The translations under genes were made by a program, and so were the position numbers. Source: Krasilnikoviella flava (GTDB lineage Bacteria; Actinomycetota; Actinomycetes; Actinomycetales; Cellulomonadaceae). Taken from it: a DNA stretch of 64,000 nucleotides. The stretch is from positions 60,069 through 124,068 of the forward strand of contig NZ_FUZQ01000009.1 in assembly GCF_900167525.1 (NCBI RefSeq). The letters are read 5' to 3'. Under the pieces are notes generated by a model that was given only the letters and a program-made list of their open reading frames with translations, did no database searches and was not told where the DNA came from. Positions 41,641-53,596 of the stretch are shown in pieces (the first letter of the stretch is position 1; the number at the start of each line of letters is the position of its first letter).

Positions 41641-43430
41641 TGGCCGGCGCGGGTGCTGACGGGGCGGTGCCGGCCGGGCGGGTACCGCGAGGCAGGACAG
41701 CGGGCGACGGGACGCGGACGGCCGTGCTGTGGGTCCCGGACTGGCCGGTGGTGGCGGCGCTGACGGCCGCCGGCCTGGACGCGCACGTCCCCGCCGCGGT
41801 GCTCGGCGCCCGCTCGGGCGGCGGGGCGGGCGCCGGGCACACCGTCGTGGCGGTCTCCGCCGTCGCCCGCGCGCAGGGGGTGCGGCGGGGGATGCGCCGC
41901 CGTCAGGCGCAGGAGCGGTGCCCCGAGGTGGCGCTGCTGGCAGCCGACGACGCCCGTGACGCGCGGGAGTTCGAGCCGGTGGCGCTCGCCGCCGAGACGG
42001 TGGTGGCGGGCCTCGAGGTGGCGCGCCCCGGGCTGCTCCTGCTGCCGGCGGGCGGGGCCGCGCGCTACCACGGCTCCGAGCTGGCGCTGGCGCAGGCGCT
42101 GGTGGGGGCGGTCGCGGCGCGGACCGGGCACGAGAGCCAGGTGGGCGTGGCCGACGGGCTGCTCGCGGCGGTGCTCGCCGCGCGCGAGGACGCCGTCGTG
42201 CCGCCGGGCGGGTCGGCCGCGTTCCTCGCCGGCCGCCCCGTGGGGGAGCTGGTGCACGCCGTCTGCGACCCGACCGGGGTGGCGACCGTCCGCGAGGCGG
42301 TGGGGCTGTGGTGGCGGCTCGGGCTGCGCACCCTCGGCGACCTGGCCGCCCTGCCCGCGGCGAGCGTGCAGGCGCGCTTCGGCGACCTCGGCTCCTGGGC
42401 CCAGCGGCTGGCTCGCGGCGAGGACCTGCGCCCGCCGGCGCGGCGCCGCGTCGAGGAGGACCTGGCCGTCGCGGAGGAGCTCGCCCCGCCCGCGCTGCGG
42501 GTCGACGTCGCGACCTTCGCCGCGCGCCGCCTGGCCACCGCGCTGCACGACCTGCTCGCCGTGCGGGGGCTGGCCTGCGGTCGGCTGCGGATCACCGCGC
42601 GCACGGCGGGCGTCGACCTGGGCGGGGACGACGTCGGCGGGGACGCGGTCGGTGGGGGCGGTGCCGGCACCGTGCTGGAGCGCGTGTGGCGCACGGACGA
42701 CGCCGCCGCCGGAGGGATGAGCGCGGCGCGGATCACCGACCGGGTGCGCTGGCAGCTCGAGGGGTGGCTGACCGCGGCGTCCGCCCGGCGCGGGGGCGAG
42801 GACGACCCCGTCGTCGCGCCGATCGCGTACCTGGCGCTGGCGGCGGAGGACGTCGTCCCGGCGACCACGCACCAGCCCGGCCTGTGGGGCGCGGACGCCG
42901 GCGAGGGCGAGCGTGCACGGCGCGCGCTCGGGCGGGTCCAGGGCCTGCTCGGCGGGCACGCCGTGCTCACCGTGGAGCTGCAGGGCGGCCGCGGGCCCCG
43001 CGACCGGGTGCGGCTCGTCCCCTTCGGCACGGAGGGCGGCGCGGGCCGCGACCCCGGCCTGCCCTGGCCGGGCGCCCTGCCCAGCCCTGCGCCCGCCGGG
43101 CTGCCGGACGAGCCGGTGCCCGCCCGGGTGCTCGACGCTGCTGGCCGCGACGTCGTCGTGGACGCCCGGCTCGCGATGAGCGGCGAGCCCGCCGTCGTCG
43201 CGTGCGGGGGTGGTCGTGACGACGGCCGCGGGCCTGCGGGGAACGGCGGCGGGGCGCAAGACGTGGCGGCGGTGACGGGCTGGGCCGGGCCGTGGCCGCT
43301 CGCCGAGCGCTGGTGGTCCGCGGGCGGGGGCGCCCGCCGCGTCTACCTGCAGGCGGTGCTCGACGACGGCCGGGCGCTGCTGCTGGCGCAGTCCGGCGGC
43401 GTGTGGCAGGTGGAGGCGTTCTATGACTGA
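41640..43430 (+). CDS. imuB: ImuB, inactive Y-family polymerase-like protein
   Basis: This 596-residue Y-family-like protein lacks the catalytic acidic residues. The first motif reads LWVPDWPV and the SIDE motif position reads LLLPAGGAARYHG, as usual for ImuB. The finger/palm and little-finger regions are recognisable (RRGMRRRQAQERCP; GVADGLLAAVLAA; RLGLRTLGDLAALPAASVQARFG). ImuB acts as a hub linking DnaE2 and the beta clamp. The clamp-binding motif is probably in the central part but was not identified. It starts with ATG overlapping the imuA' TGA. Confidence 0.9.
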   Translation: MAGAGADGAVPAGRVPRGRTAGDGTRTAVLWVPDWPVVAALTAAGLDAHVPAAVLGARSGGGAGAGHTVVAVSAVARAQGVRRGMRRRQAQERCPEVALLAADDARDAREFEPVALAAETVVAGLEVARPGLLLLPAGGAARYHGSELALAQALVGAVAARTGHESQVGVADGLLAAVLAAREDAVVPPGGSAAFLAGRPVGELVHAVCDPTGVATVREAVGLWWRLGLRTLGDLAALPAASVQARFGDLGSWAQRLARGEDLRPPARRRVEEDLAVAEELAPPALRVDVATFAARRLATALHDLLAVRGLACGRLRITARTAGVDLGGDDVGGDAVGGGGAGTVLERVWRTDDAAAGGMSAARITDRVRWQLEGWLTAASARRGGEDDPVVAPIAYLALAAEDVVPATTHQPGLWGADAGEGERARRALGRVQGLLGGHAVLTVELQGGRGPRDRVRLVPFGTEGGAGRDPGLPWPGALPSPAPAGLPDEPVPARVLDAAGRDVVVDARLAMSGEPAVVACGGGRDDGRGPAGNGGGAQDVAAVTGWAGPWPLAERWWSAGGGARRVYLQAVLDDGRALLLAQSGGVWQVEAFYD

Positions 43431-43438
43431 GGTGCTCC

Positions 43439-47122
<3,684 letters not shown>

Positions 47123-47171
47123 CGACGCCGCCCGCGGGCGGCGCGCCGGGCCGTTGCCTAGCCTGGCGGGC

Positions 47172-47780
47172 ATGACCACCGGGCTCCGGATCGAACCAGC
47201 GGGGGTGGGCCGGTTCGACGACGTGGTGACGATGCTCAACCCGCGCGGCCGGCCGCAGGCGTGCTGGTGCCTCCACTGGCGCCAGCCGCGCGGGTCGTCC
47301 GTCGACGGACGTCGCGACCACCTGCGCGACCTGTCCGGCCGTACCCCGGCGCCCGGGCTCCTCGCCTTCCTCCCCGACCCGGAGCGGGGCGAGGGCGAGG
47401 CGGTCGTCGGATGGGTGGGCCTCGCGCCGGTGTCTGCGTCGACGTCGCTCCAGCACAGCCGGGTGCTGCCCCGAGTCGACCCTGCCGAGTGGTCGACGAC
47501 GTGGGCCGTGATGTGCTTCGTCGTCCGGCCCGGGTACCGCCGCCGCGGTATCGCCCGTGCCCTCCTGGCCGCGTCCGTGGACTACGCCCGCGACCACGGC
47601 GCGCACGCCGTCCAGGGTTTCCCGGTGGAGCCGGAGCCGGGGCGCCGCGTCCCGGTCGGCGCGGCGTTCGTGGGCACGGTGGGCCTGTTCGAGTCCGTGG
47701 GCTTCGACCGCGTCGGCGACACGTCCGCGACGAGCGGCCGCCTGCCGCGGTGGGTCCTGCGCCGGGAGCTGGTCTCCTGA
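47172..47780 (+). CDS. GNAT family N-acetyltransferase
   Basis: This 202-residue acetyltransferase has the acetyl-CoA-binding motif VMCFVVRPGYRRRGIARALLAASVDYA and a preceding CWCLHWR cysteine cluster also seen in the small-molecule/antibiotic-acting GNAT subgroup. A C-terminal FVGTVGLFESVGFDRVG segment closes the fold. The substrate is unknown. It starts 49 bases after dnaE2 without an SOS box of its own and converges with the ArsR gene. Confidence 0.87.
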   Translation: MTTGLRIEPAGVGRFDDVVTMLNPRGRPQACWCLHWRQPRGSSVDGRRDHLRDLSGRTPAPGLLAFLPDPERGEGEAVVGWVGLAPVSASTSLQHSRVLPRVDPAEWSTTWAVMCFVVRPGYRRRGIARALLAASVDYARDHGAHAVQGFPVEPEPGRRVPVGAAFVGTVGLFESVGFDRVGDTSATSGRLPRWVLRRELVS

Positions 47781-47808
47781 GCGACCCGGGTCGTGGGTGC
47801 GGCCCGGC

Positions 47809-48249
47809 TCAGCCTGCCCGATCCGCGGCGTCCTCCTCGCGAGGGCTCGTGCCGCGTCGTCGGGCCCGCCGGCCACGGGCGAGCTCGGTCTTGAGGGCGT
47901 CGAGCGGCTGGGCGAACGGGTCGGCGAAGCGTGCCAGCCACAGGCGCACGACGTCGAGCCCGGCGGCGTCGACGGCGTAGAGGCGGCGTGTGCCCTCGGC
48001 GCGGACGGTCACGAGGCGCGCGTCGCGCAGCACCCGCAGGTGCTGCGAGACGGCGGGCTGCGAGATGCCGGCCTCGGCCTGCAGCGCGTCGACGAGCGCC
48101 CCGGCGGGCTGCTCGCCGGCGGCGAGCAGCTCGACCAGGCGCCGGCGGACGGGATCGCCCAGGGCCTCGAAGGAGCCGCGCCGGGCAGTGGGCGAGCCTT
48201 CGCCCCGGGACCCGCCGGCTCCCCCTGCCGCCGCGCTGGTGCGCGGCAT
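47809..48249 (-). CDS. ArsR family transcriptional regulator
   Basis: This 146-residue winged helix-turn-helix protein has EALGDPVRRRLVELLA, ISQPAVSQHLRVLRDARLVTVRAEGTRRLYAVDAAGL, the ArsR DNA-binding core. No metal-binding cysteine motif (CVC) is present, so it is of the SRPBCC-associated, metal-free subgroup. It is encoded after an SRPBCC protein with a TGATG overlap. A strong palindrome precedes the pair, so the unit is probably autoregulated. Confidence 0.9.
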   Translation of the reverse strand: MPRTSAAAGGAGGSRGEGSPTARRGSFEALGDPVRRRLVELLAAGEQPAGALVDALQAEAGISQPAVSQHLRVLRDARLVTVRAEGTRRLYAVDAAGLDVVRLWLARFADPFAQPLDALKTELARGRRARRRGTSPREEDAADRAG

Positions 48250-48896
48250 CAGGCTTCCGGTGCCGTGGTGTAGAAGGCGACCGTGCGCTCGGATGCCGCG
48301 CGGGCGGCGTCCGGGTCGTCGCCGTCGGCGATCGCGGCGTCGGCCCATCCCGTGGCGGCGAGGCGGGCGAAGGCGACGCCGTCGGGGGAGAGGGACCAGG
48401 CCTCCGCGGCCTTCGGGTCGATCGGGGTGGACGGGTCCGCGACGTGCAGCCCCAGGCCCATGAGGCCGAGGTCCCAGCCGACGCCCGTGGCGCCCGGGCC
48501 GTACTGGTCCCAGAACTCCTGCGGTACGACGGCCTCGTGCACGAGCTCGAGGACGGTGCCGTCGCCCGACTCCGCCAGGGAGACGGTCAGCCACGAGACG
48601 GAGCCGCCGAACTCCCAGGTGACGTCGAAAGCCCCGGGGGCGTCGCAGCGCTCGACGGTGCCCCCGGCGTTCCCCTCGAGCTGATAACGCCCGCCGACGG
48701 TCAGGTCCCCGCTGACGGGCAGGAACCAGCGGGCGATGCGCTCCGCGGTGGTGACGGCGTCCCACAGGTCGGCGCGGTCGGTGGCGTAGGCGCGGCGCGC
48801 GACGGCGATCTTCGTCAGCGTCCCGCCCCGCTCGCCGGTGCGGATCTCCCGCGCCACGAGCCCTGCGGTGGCGACCGGATCGATGGCGATGGTCAT
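48249..48896 (-). CDS. SRPBCC/AHSA1 domain protein
   Basis: This 215-residue START/Bet v 1-fold protein has DRADLWDAVTTAERIARWFLPVSGDLTVGGRYQLEGNAGG, the AHSA1 core with a hydrophobic ligand cavity. ArsR-SRPBCC pairs are common in actinobacteria and the SRPBCC partner often serves as a ligand-binding or stress protein; its role here is unknown. The ATG at 48896 was chosen because earlier in-frame codons run back into the operator. Translation is coupled to arsR. Confidence 0.87.
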   Translation of the reverse strand: MTIAIDPVATAGLVAREIRTGERGGTLTKIAVARRAYATDRADLWDAVTTAERIARWFLPVSGDLTVGGRYQLEGNAGGTVERCDAPGAFDVTWEFGGSVSWLTVSLAESGDGTVLELVHEAVVPQEFWDQYGPGATGVGWDLGLMGLGLHVADPSTPIDPKAAEAWSLSPDGVAFARLAATGWADAAIADGDDPDAARAASERTVAFYTTAPEA

Positions 48897-48912
48897 GGCA
48901 GCCTCCGGTATG

Positions 48913-48930
48913 TATAAGTTGGAACTTATA
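48913..48930. promoter_or_regulatory. ArsR-type operator
   Basis: TATAAGTTGGAACTTATA is a perfect 8+8 palindrome around GG, in an AT-rich stretch just upstream of the SRPBCC-ArsR unit. It is the expected autoregulatory site. Confidence 0.75.
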
Positions 48931-48972
48931 TACAATCATGAACGCCGGCCGCGGGGAAGGGGTGGGAGGGGG

Positions 48973-49371
48973 TCAGTCCACGGGGGCGACGACGCAGACC
49001 TCGAAGGTCCCGCGCCCGCGCCGCAGGAGGTAGCGGCACCGTTCGTCGGCGGTCTCGGCCGCAAGCTCGTCCCGGTAGGACCAGCGGACCTCGATCCAGA
49101 GCAGCGCCCAGCCGACCTCCTCGACGGAGACGAGCTCGGGCAGCACGGCGACGGCGTCCCGCGCCCCCGTGGCGACCGAGCTGCGCCGCGACAGGACGAG
49201 CACCTCCTCGGGGGAGGTGAGGACGGTCGAGGCCTCCTGACCCACGAAGAGGGCGGGCAGGTCGTAGCGGTCGGTGACCGCCTCGAGGTCCTCCGAGCCG
49301 AGCACCAGGCCCAGGTCTGCGAGGAAGGAGGACAGCGCCTCGCGGTCGTACGAGCCCGTCGGAGTCCCCAT
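48973..49371 (-). CDS. hypothetical protein
   Basis: This 132-residue protein of unknown function has an acidic N-terminus, a central hydrophobic beta stretch (PALFVGQEASTVLTSPEEVLVLSRRS) and a C-terminal VSVEEVGWALLWIEVRWSYRDEL region. No family was recognised with confidence; the pattern is vaguely like NTF2/SnoaL folds. The ATG at 49371 is used; another ATG 24 bases upstream is possible. Coding bias agrees with neighbours. Confidence 0.6.
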   Translation of the reverse strand: MGTPTGSYDREALSSFLADLGLVLGSEDLEAVTDRYDLPALFVGQEASTVLTSPEEVLVLSRRSSVATGARDAVAVLPELVSVEEVGWALLWIEVRWSYRDELAAETADERCRYLLRRGRGTFEVCVVAPVD

Positions 49372-49406
49372 CCGCCCACGGTAGACCCGTGGCATGATCA
49401 GCGCTC

Positions 49407-50024
49407 ATGAGCCTTCGGAGCGTACGGAGCGCGCCCGCCGTCCTCGCGCTCCTGCTCGTCGGCGCCTGCGCTGCCGCGGAGCCCGCCGCGTCGCAGGACG
49501 TCGCCGACGCCGCCGCTCGCTGGGGCTCGGCGCCGCAGTACGTGCTGACCACGTCGGCGGACGGGTTCGAGCCCGTGCCGATGGCGGCCGGCGCCTACGG
49601 CACGGACGGGTTCTCGCTGATCTTCAGCGACGCCTCGACGGGCGGCACCTTCCTTCTCACCGCGGTCGGCGGGGCGATGCGGGCCGACGACTGCACCGGC
49701 GAGCCGATCACCGACGCGAGCGGCGGCTCCGTGGCAGGTGCCGTCACCTGCGCCGAGGACGGCGAGCTCCTGCGCCGGACCTCCGGCGAGGCGGAGGAGT
49801 ACGTCGTCGTGCGCGACGACGTACTGGTGCGGGTCTCCGGGCTGGCGGCCGACCACGACGCGCTCCGCGAGGCCGCCGGGAACGTCCGGGTGCCGACGTC
49901 GGCCGAGCTGACGGACCTCCTCGCGGAGGCGCCGCCGGCCCCGGGTGACCAGCCGCCGGTCGAGCGCGGCGACCTGCCGCCCGGCGACGGCGCCCCCGAC
50001 AACGGCGTGGGCGCGGGCGGCTGA
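49407..50024 (+). CDS. putative lipoprotein of unknown function
   Basis: This 205-residue predicted lipoprotein has a signal peptide with lipobox LVGAC (Cys21). The mature part is small, Ala/Asp/Glu-rich and contains the pair DDCTG and VTCAEDG, whose cysteines could form a disulphide. A proline/glycine-rich tail (PPAPGDQPPVERGDLPPGDG) ends the protein. No known domain was recognised. It is divergent from the hypothetical gene before it and converges with the RIO kinase. Confidence 0.75.
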   Translation: MSLRSVRSAPAVLALLLVGACAAAEPAASQDVADAAARWGSAPQYVLTTSADGFEPVPMAAGAYGTDGFSLIFSDASTGGTFLLTAVGGAMRADDCTGEPITDASGGSVAGAVTCAEDGELLRRTSGEAEEYVVVRDDVLVRVSGLAADHDALREAAGNVRVPTSAELTDLLAEAPPAPGDQPPVERGDLPPGDGAPDNGVGAGG

Positions 50025-50057
50025 CGCCCGCGGCCCCTGCCCGGGACGTCGGCGTCG

Positions 50058-50966
50058 TCACCAGGCCTGGGCGAAGACGTCCGCGAACAGCTCGTCGGCA
50101 TCCACATCGAGCCCGCGAGCGGCGAACCAGGCGCACACGTTGCGGCAGTCGCGGTGCAGCAGGTCCGCGCCGAACGGGTTCGCCACGAGGTCCACGACCT
50201 GCGGCAGGTCGATGATCACGAGGCGGCCGCCGTCGCCCGGGTCCTCGGCGGCGGCGTCCCAGCCGTCGACGAGGATGTTGTACGGCGACAGGTCGCCGTG
50301 CGCCCAGCCGAGCCGGGCGATGACGCCCATCGCGTCGCGGAGCTGGTCGAACCAGTCCGCGAGCACCCCGGCGTCGGGGCGGGTGCGGGCAAGTCGAGGC
50401 GCGGCTTCGACCGTGCCGTCCGCGGACTCGGCGCCCACGAACTCGAGCAGGAGCTCGGTGCCGTCGATCTGCACGGGGTAGGGCACCGGGGCGCCCGCGT
50501 CCCACAGGCGTGAGAGCGCGAGGAACTCGGCGTCGGCCCACTGGGTGGCGGCCATCGCCTTGCCCCACGACGACTTGCGGTCCTCGATAGCGCGCTGGTC
50601 GCGGGTGCGGCGGGTGCGACGCCCGTCGGTGTACTCGCCGTCACGGTGGAACTGGCGGTGGTCGCGGCCTCGGTAGCGCTTGGCGGCCAGGAAGCTGCGA
50701 CGGGTGGGGTCGTCGGGCACGGCGCGCTCGACGAGGAAGACGTCCGCCTCCTTGCCGGTCTTGAGGACGCCGAGCTCGGTGTCGAGCGCGGCGTCCGCGG
50801 TGACGACCCAGTCAGGCCGGGGCTCGGGGCCGCGCTGGCCCTTGGTGACCGAGGTCCAGGTGGTCCACCGCTGGTCGGGGCCGGGCTCCACGGGGAGCTC
50901 GGCCCCGAGGTCTGCCTCGAAGGAGGCGGGGGAGAAGGGGAAGGACGAGGGGGTGTGCTGGTGCAC
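50058..50966 (-). CDS. RIO-like serine/threonine kinase
   Basis: This 302-residue protein has the RIO1-type kinase fold: KTGKEADVFLVER (nucleotide loop), AAKRYR (lysine), a RIO-specific RDHRQFHRDGEYTDGRRTRRTRDQRA insert, the catalytic loop GWAHGDLSPYNILVDGW (D, N) and metal-binding VIIDLPQVVDL (D) where eukaryotic kinases have DFG. Actinobacterial RIO-like kinases are poorly characterised; a role in ribosome maturation by analogy with eukaryotic Rio1 is inference. The GTG start at 50966 lies 42 bases downstream of a small open reading frame. Confidence 0.9.
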   Translation of the reverse strand: MHQHTPSSFPFSPASFEADLGAELPVEPGPDQRWTTWTSVTKGQRGPEPRPDWVVTADAALDTELGVLKTGKEADVFLVERAVPDDPTRRSFLAAKRYRGRDHRQFHRDGEYTDGRRTRRTRDQRAIEDRKSSWGKAMAATQWADAEFLALSRLWDAGAPVPYPVQIDGTELLLEFVGAESADGTVEAAPRLARTRPDAGVLADWFDQLRDAMGVIARLGWAHGDLSPYNILVDGWDAAAEDPGDGGRLVIIDLPQVVDLVANPFGADLLHRDCRNVCAWFAARGLDVDADELFADVFAQAW

Positions 50967-51007
50967 GCGAGACTCCTGCTCAGGTCGAGGAGCTCGGGTG
51001 CGGCCCC

Positions 51008-51073
51008 TCAGGATCGGGTGGTGACCGCCCGCCGGAGGATCTCCGGGAGGGCGTGCATGACGACGTCGTCCAT
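51008..51073 (-). CDS. short open reading frame (21 residues) before the RIO-like kinase
   Basis: A 21-codon reading frame (MDDVVMHALPEILRRAVTTR...) with an excellent ribosome-binding site (AAGGAGG, 7-8 bases before ATG) ends 42 bases before the kinase start. It may be a leader peptide affecting kinase translation or a small protein. No homologue was recognised, so it rests only on the start signals. Confidence 0.45.
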   Translation of the reverse strand: MDDVVMHALPEILRRAVTTRS

Positions 51074-51157
51074 CGATCTGCCCTCCTTCGCGTGCGGGCC
51101 CCGCGCCGATCGCGTGCCGCCTGCCGGGAGCATGGCAGGCGGACGCGGCGGGGGTCC

Positions 51158-51226
51158 ACGTCTTTTTCGGACGTCTTTCCGGACGTCTCTCTCGACGTCT
51201 CTCTCGGACGACGGCGTCCGGACGTC
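51158..51226. repeat. 12-13 bp direct repeats with ACGTC core
   Basis: ACGTC (or ACGAC) recurs at 51158, 51171, 51183, 51195, 51208 and 51222, spaced 12-14 bases, with T/C-rich intervening sequence (TTTTTCGG, TTTCCGG, TCTCTCG). The array lies between the divergent short ORF/RIO kinase and metallo-hydrolase genes. Confidence 0.6.
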
Positions 51227-51246
51227 GTCGTCCGTAGGGTGCTGGC

Positions 51247-52122
51247 ATGGGGTTCGTGCCGGTGGTGGCGGGGTCGCGAGGCGTCGAGGAGGTCCTGGTC
51301 CGCACCGCCCGGCGGCTGCGCACCACGTCCACCCTGGTCCTCGCCGCGCCGGGGTCGGACGCCGCCCGCGCGGCGTTCCTGGTGGACCCGGCGTGGGAGC
51401 CCGACGAGCTGGTGGCGGTCGCGGACGAGGTGCGTGCGCGACGCGCACGGCTCGTCGCCGGGTTCTCCACGCACGCCCACCACGACCACCTGCTGTGGCA
51501 CCCGCGGCTCGGGCTCGACGTGCCGCGGTGGGCGACGGCGCGGGCGGCGGAGGTCGCACACCGTTGTCGCGGGCGGCTGCTCGAGGAGGCCCGTGCCGAC
51601 GCGGCGCGCTACGGCGGCGCCGCGCACACGGCCGAGGTGCTCGAACTCCTCGGGCTCGTCACCGCCGTCCCGGCGGGGGAGCGCGGCGTCCCCGACCCGG
51701 ACGGCGTGCTGCCGCCCACCGAGGTGGTGGCGCACGACGCCCACGCCCCCGGGCACGGCGCCGTCTGGCTTCCGCGCAGCCGCGTGCTGGTGGCGGGCGA
51801 CGTGCTGAGCGACGTCGAGCTCCCGCTGCCGCGCGACGAGATCACCGGGGGCCGTGAGGGTGGCCGCGCCGACGGGCAGGGTGCGGTGAGCGACGTCGAG
51901 GACTATCTCGCCGGGTTGGACCGCCTCGCGCCGTACGCGGCCCGGTGCGCCGTCCTCGTGCCGGGGCACGGCACGCCCTCGACCGACGCCGTGGCCCGCC
52001 TCGCCGCCGACCGGCGATACCTCGAGGCCGTCCTGGCCGGGCGCACCGTCGACGACCCGCGGCTGGGGCTGCCCGCCGCGGCGGAGGCGGACCGCCGGCT
52101 GCGCGCCGACCTGGCGCGATGA
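51247..52122 (+). CDS. MBL-fold metallo-hydrolase
   Basis: This 291-residue metallo-beta-lactamase fold enzyme has the metal motif STHAHHDHLLW (HxHxDH), AHDAHAPGHGAVWL (third histidine), LVAGDVLSD (bridging aspartate) and VLVPGHGTPS (last histidine). The zinc site is thus complete. The family includes lactonases, glyoxalases and beta-lactamases, and this one has no class-specific pattern recognised here. It lies behind the ACGTC repeats. Confidence 0.89.
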   Translation: MGFVPVVAGSRGVEEVLVRTARRLRTTSTLVLAAPGSDAARAAFLVDPAWEPDELVAVADEVRARRARLVAGFSTHAHHDHLLWHPRLGLDVPRWATARAAEVAHRCRGRLLEEARADAARYGGAAHTAEVLELLGLVTAVPAGERGVPDPDGVLPPTEVVAHDAHAPGHGAVWLPRSRVLVAGDVLSDVELPLPRDEITGGREGGRADGQGAVSDVEDYLAGLDRLAPYAARCAVLVPGHGTPSTDAVARLAADRRYLEAVLAGRTVDDPRLGLPAAAEADRRLRADLAR

Positions 52123-52135
52123 GCGGCGCCGGGGA

Positions 52136-52960
<825 letters not shown>

Positions 52961-53288
52961 GACTGCGGCGCTCCCGTCCTGACGACCGGGCGACGCCGGT
53001 CGTCCTGTTCCTCACCCTTGACCGGTTGGTCCGGGCCGGGCAGGACGCTACACGCCGCCGCCGACGTCCGTCCGCGCTGCTCGGACCGGCGTGGACGCGG
53101 TGGCAGGGTGGAGCGTGGCCGGCCGCCGACCCCGCCGGTCGCAGGCCGCGCGGACGAGTCGGGAACAGCAGGGCGGAGGCTGTCGCTGTGACCAGGGCGT
53201 GCGGGCCGCGGATTGCGAGAGCCCGCCCTGGCCGTGCTATGTTTTTCCCCGCACCGAGACGGCGCCGAGGCGCTGTCGAGGTCCACTC
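52961..53288. other. gene-free stretch between the membrane protein and tRNA-Leu
   Basis: About 330 bases without a convincing gene. Short open frames on both strands show no codon bias or start signals. A tRNA promoter is presumed near the end (a TATGTT, TANNNT-like, at about 53239), but no clear -35 is present. Confidence 0.4.
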
Positions 53289-53373
53289 GTCCGGGTGGCG
53301 GAATGGCAGACGCGCTAGCTTGAGGTGCTAGTGCCCTTTATCGGGCGTGGGGGTTCAAGTCCCCCTCCGGACA
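53289..53373 (+). tRNA. tRNA-Leu (anticodon GAG)
   Basis: An 85-base tRNA: acceptor arm GTCCGGG paired with TCCGGAC plus discriminator A, D-arm TGGCGGAATGGCAGACGCG, anticodon stem CTAGC/GCTAG with loop TTGAGGT giving anticodon GAG, a long variable arm (GTGCCCTTTATCGGGCGT) as expected for Leu, and T-arm GGGGGTTCAAGTCCCCC. CCA is not encoded. A strong terminator follows. It marks the edge of the accessory island. Confidence 0.93.
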
Positions 53374-53426
53374 CGCAGGTAATACTCAGGAATCAATCAG
53401 TTCATCCAGATTGACGTCTGAGCGGC

Positions 53427-53473
53427 AACACTGAAGACGCCCATCCCCTACGGATGGGCGTCTTCAGTGTTTT
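53427..53473 (+). terminator. intrinsic terminator of tRNA-Leu
   Basis: A perfect 20-bp stem (AACACTGAAGACGCCCATCC, 53427-53446, with its inverse 53452-53471), a 5-base loop and a TTTT tail. One of the few T-tailed terminators in the window. Confidence 0.92.
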
Positions 53474-53596
53474 CGCGTCCTGCAGTTCCTCCGCCGTGAG
53501 GAGAGTCACGTAGGTCGAACGGCCGCCGCCAGGCGGCTGGCTTGTCGGTTCAGAGGGCCCGCCATACCGCCACTCGACGAATCTGCCGTCCTCGGT

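Noticed and set aside
51158..51226. ACGTC repeats considered as part of a coding region on the minus strand
   Set aside because: Frames through them have no start signals or family similarity and run into unrelated shadow frames; regulatory repeats are more likely.
53374..53596. An attachment-site duplication of the tRNA-Leu 3' end at the island border
   Set aside because: No second copy of the T-arm or acceptor sequence was found up to the IS element, so integration at this tRNA is not shown within the window.
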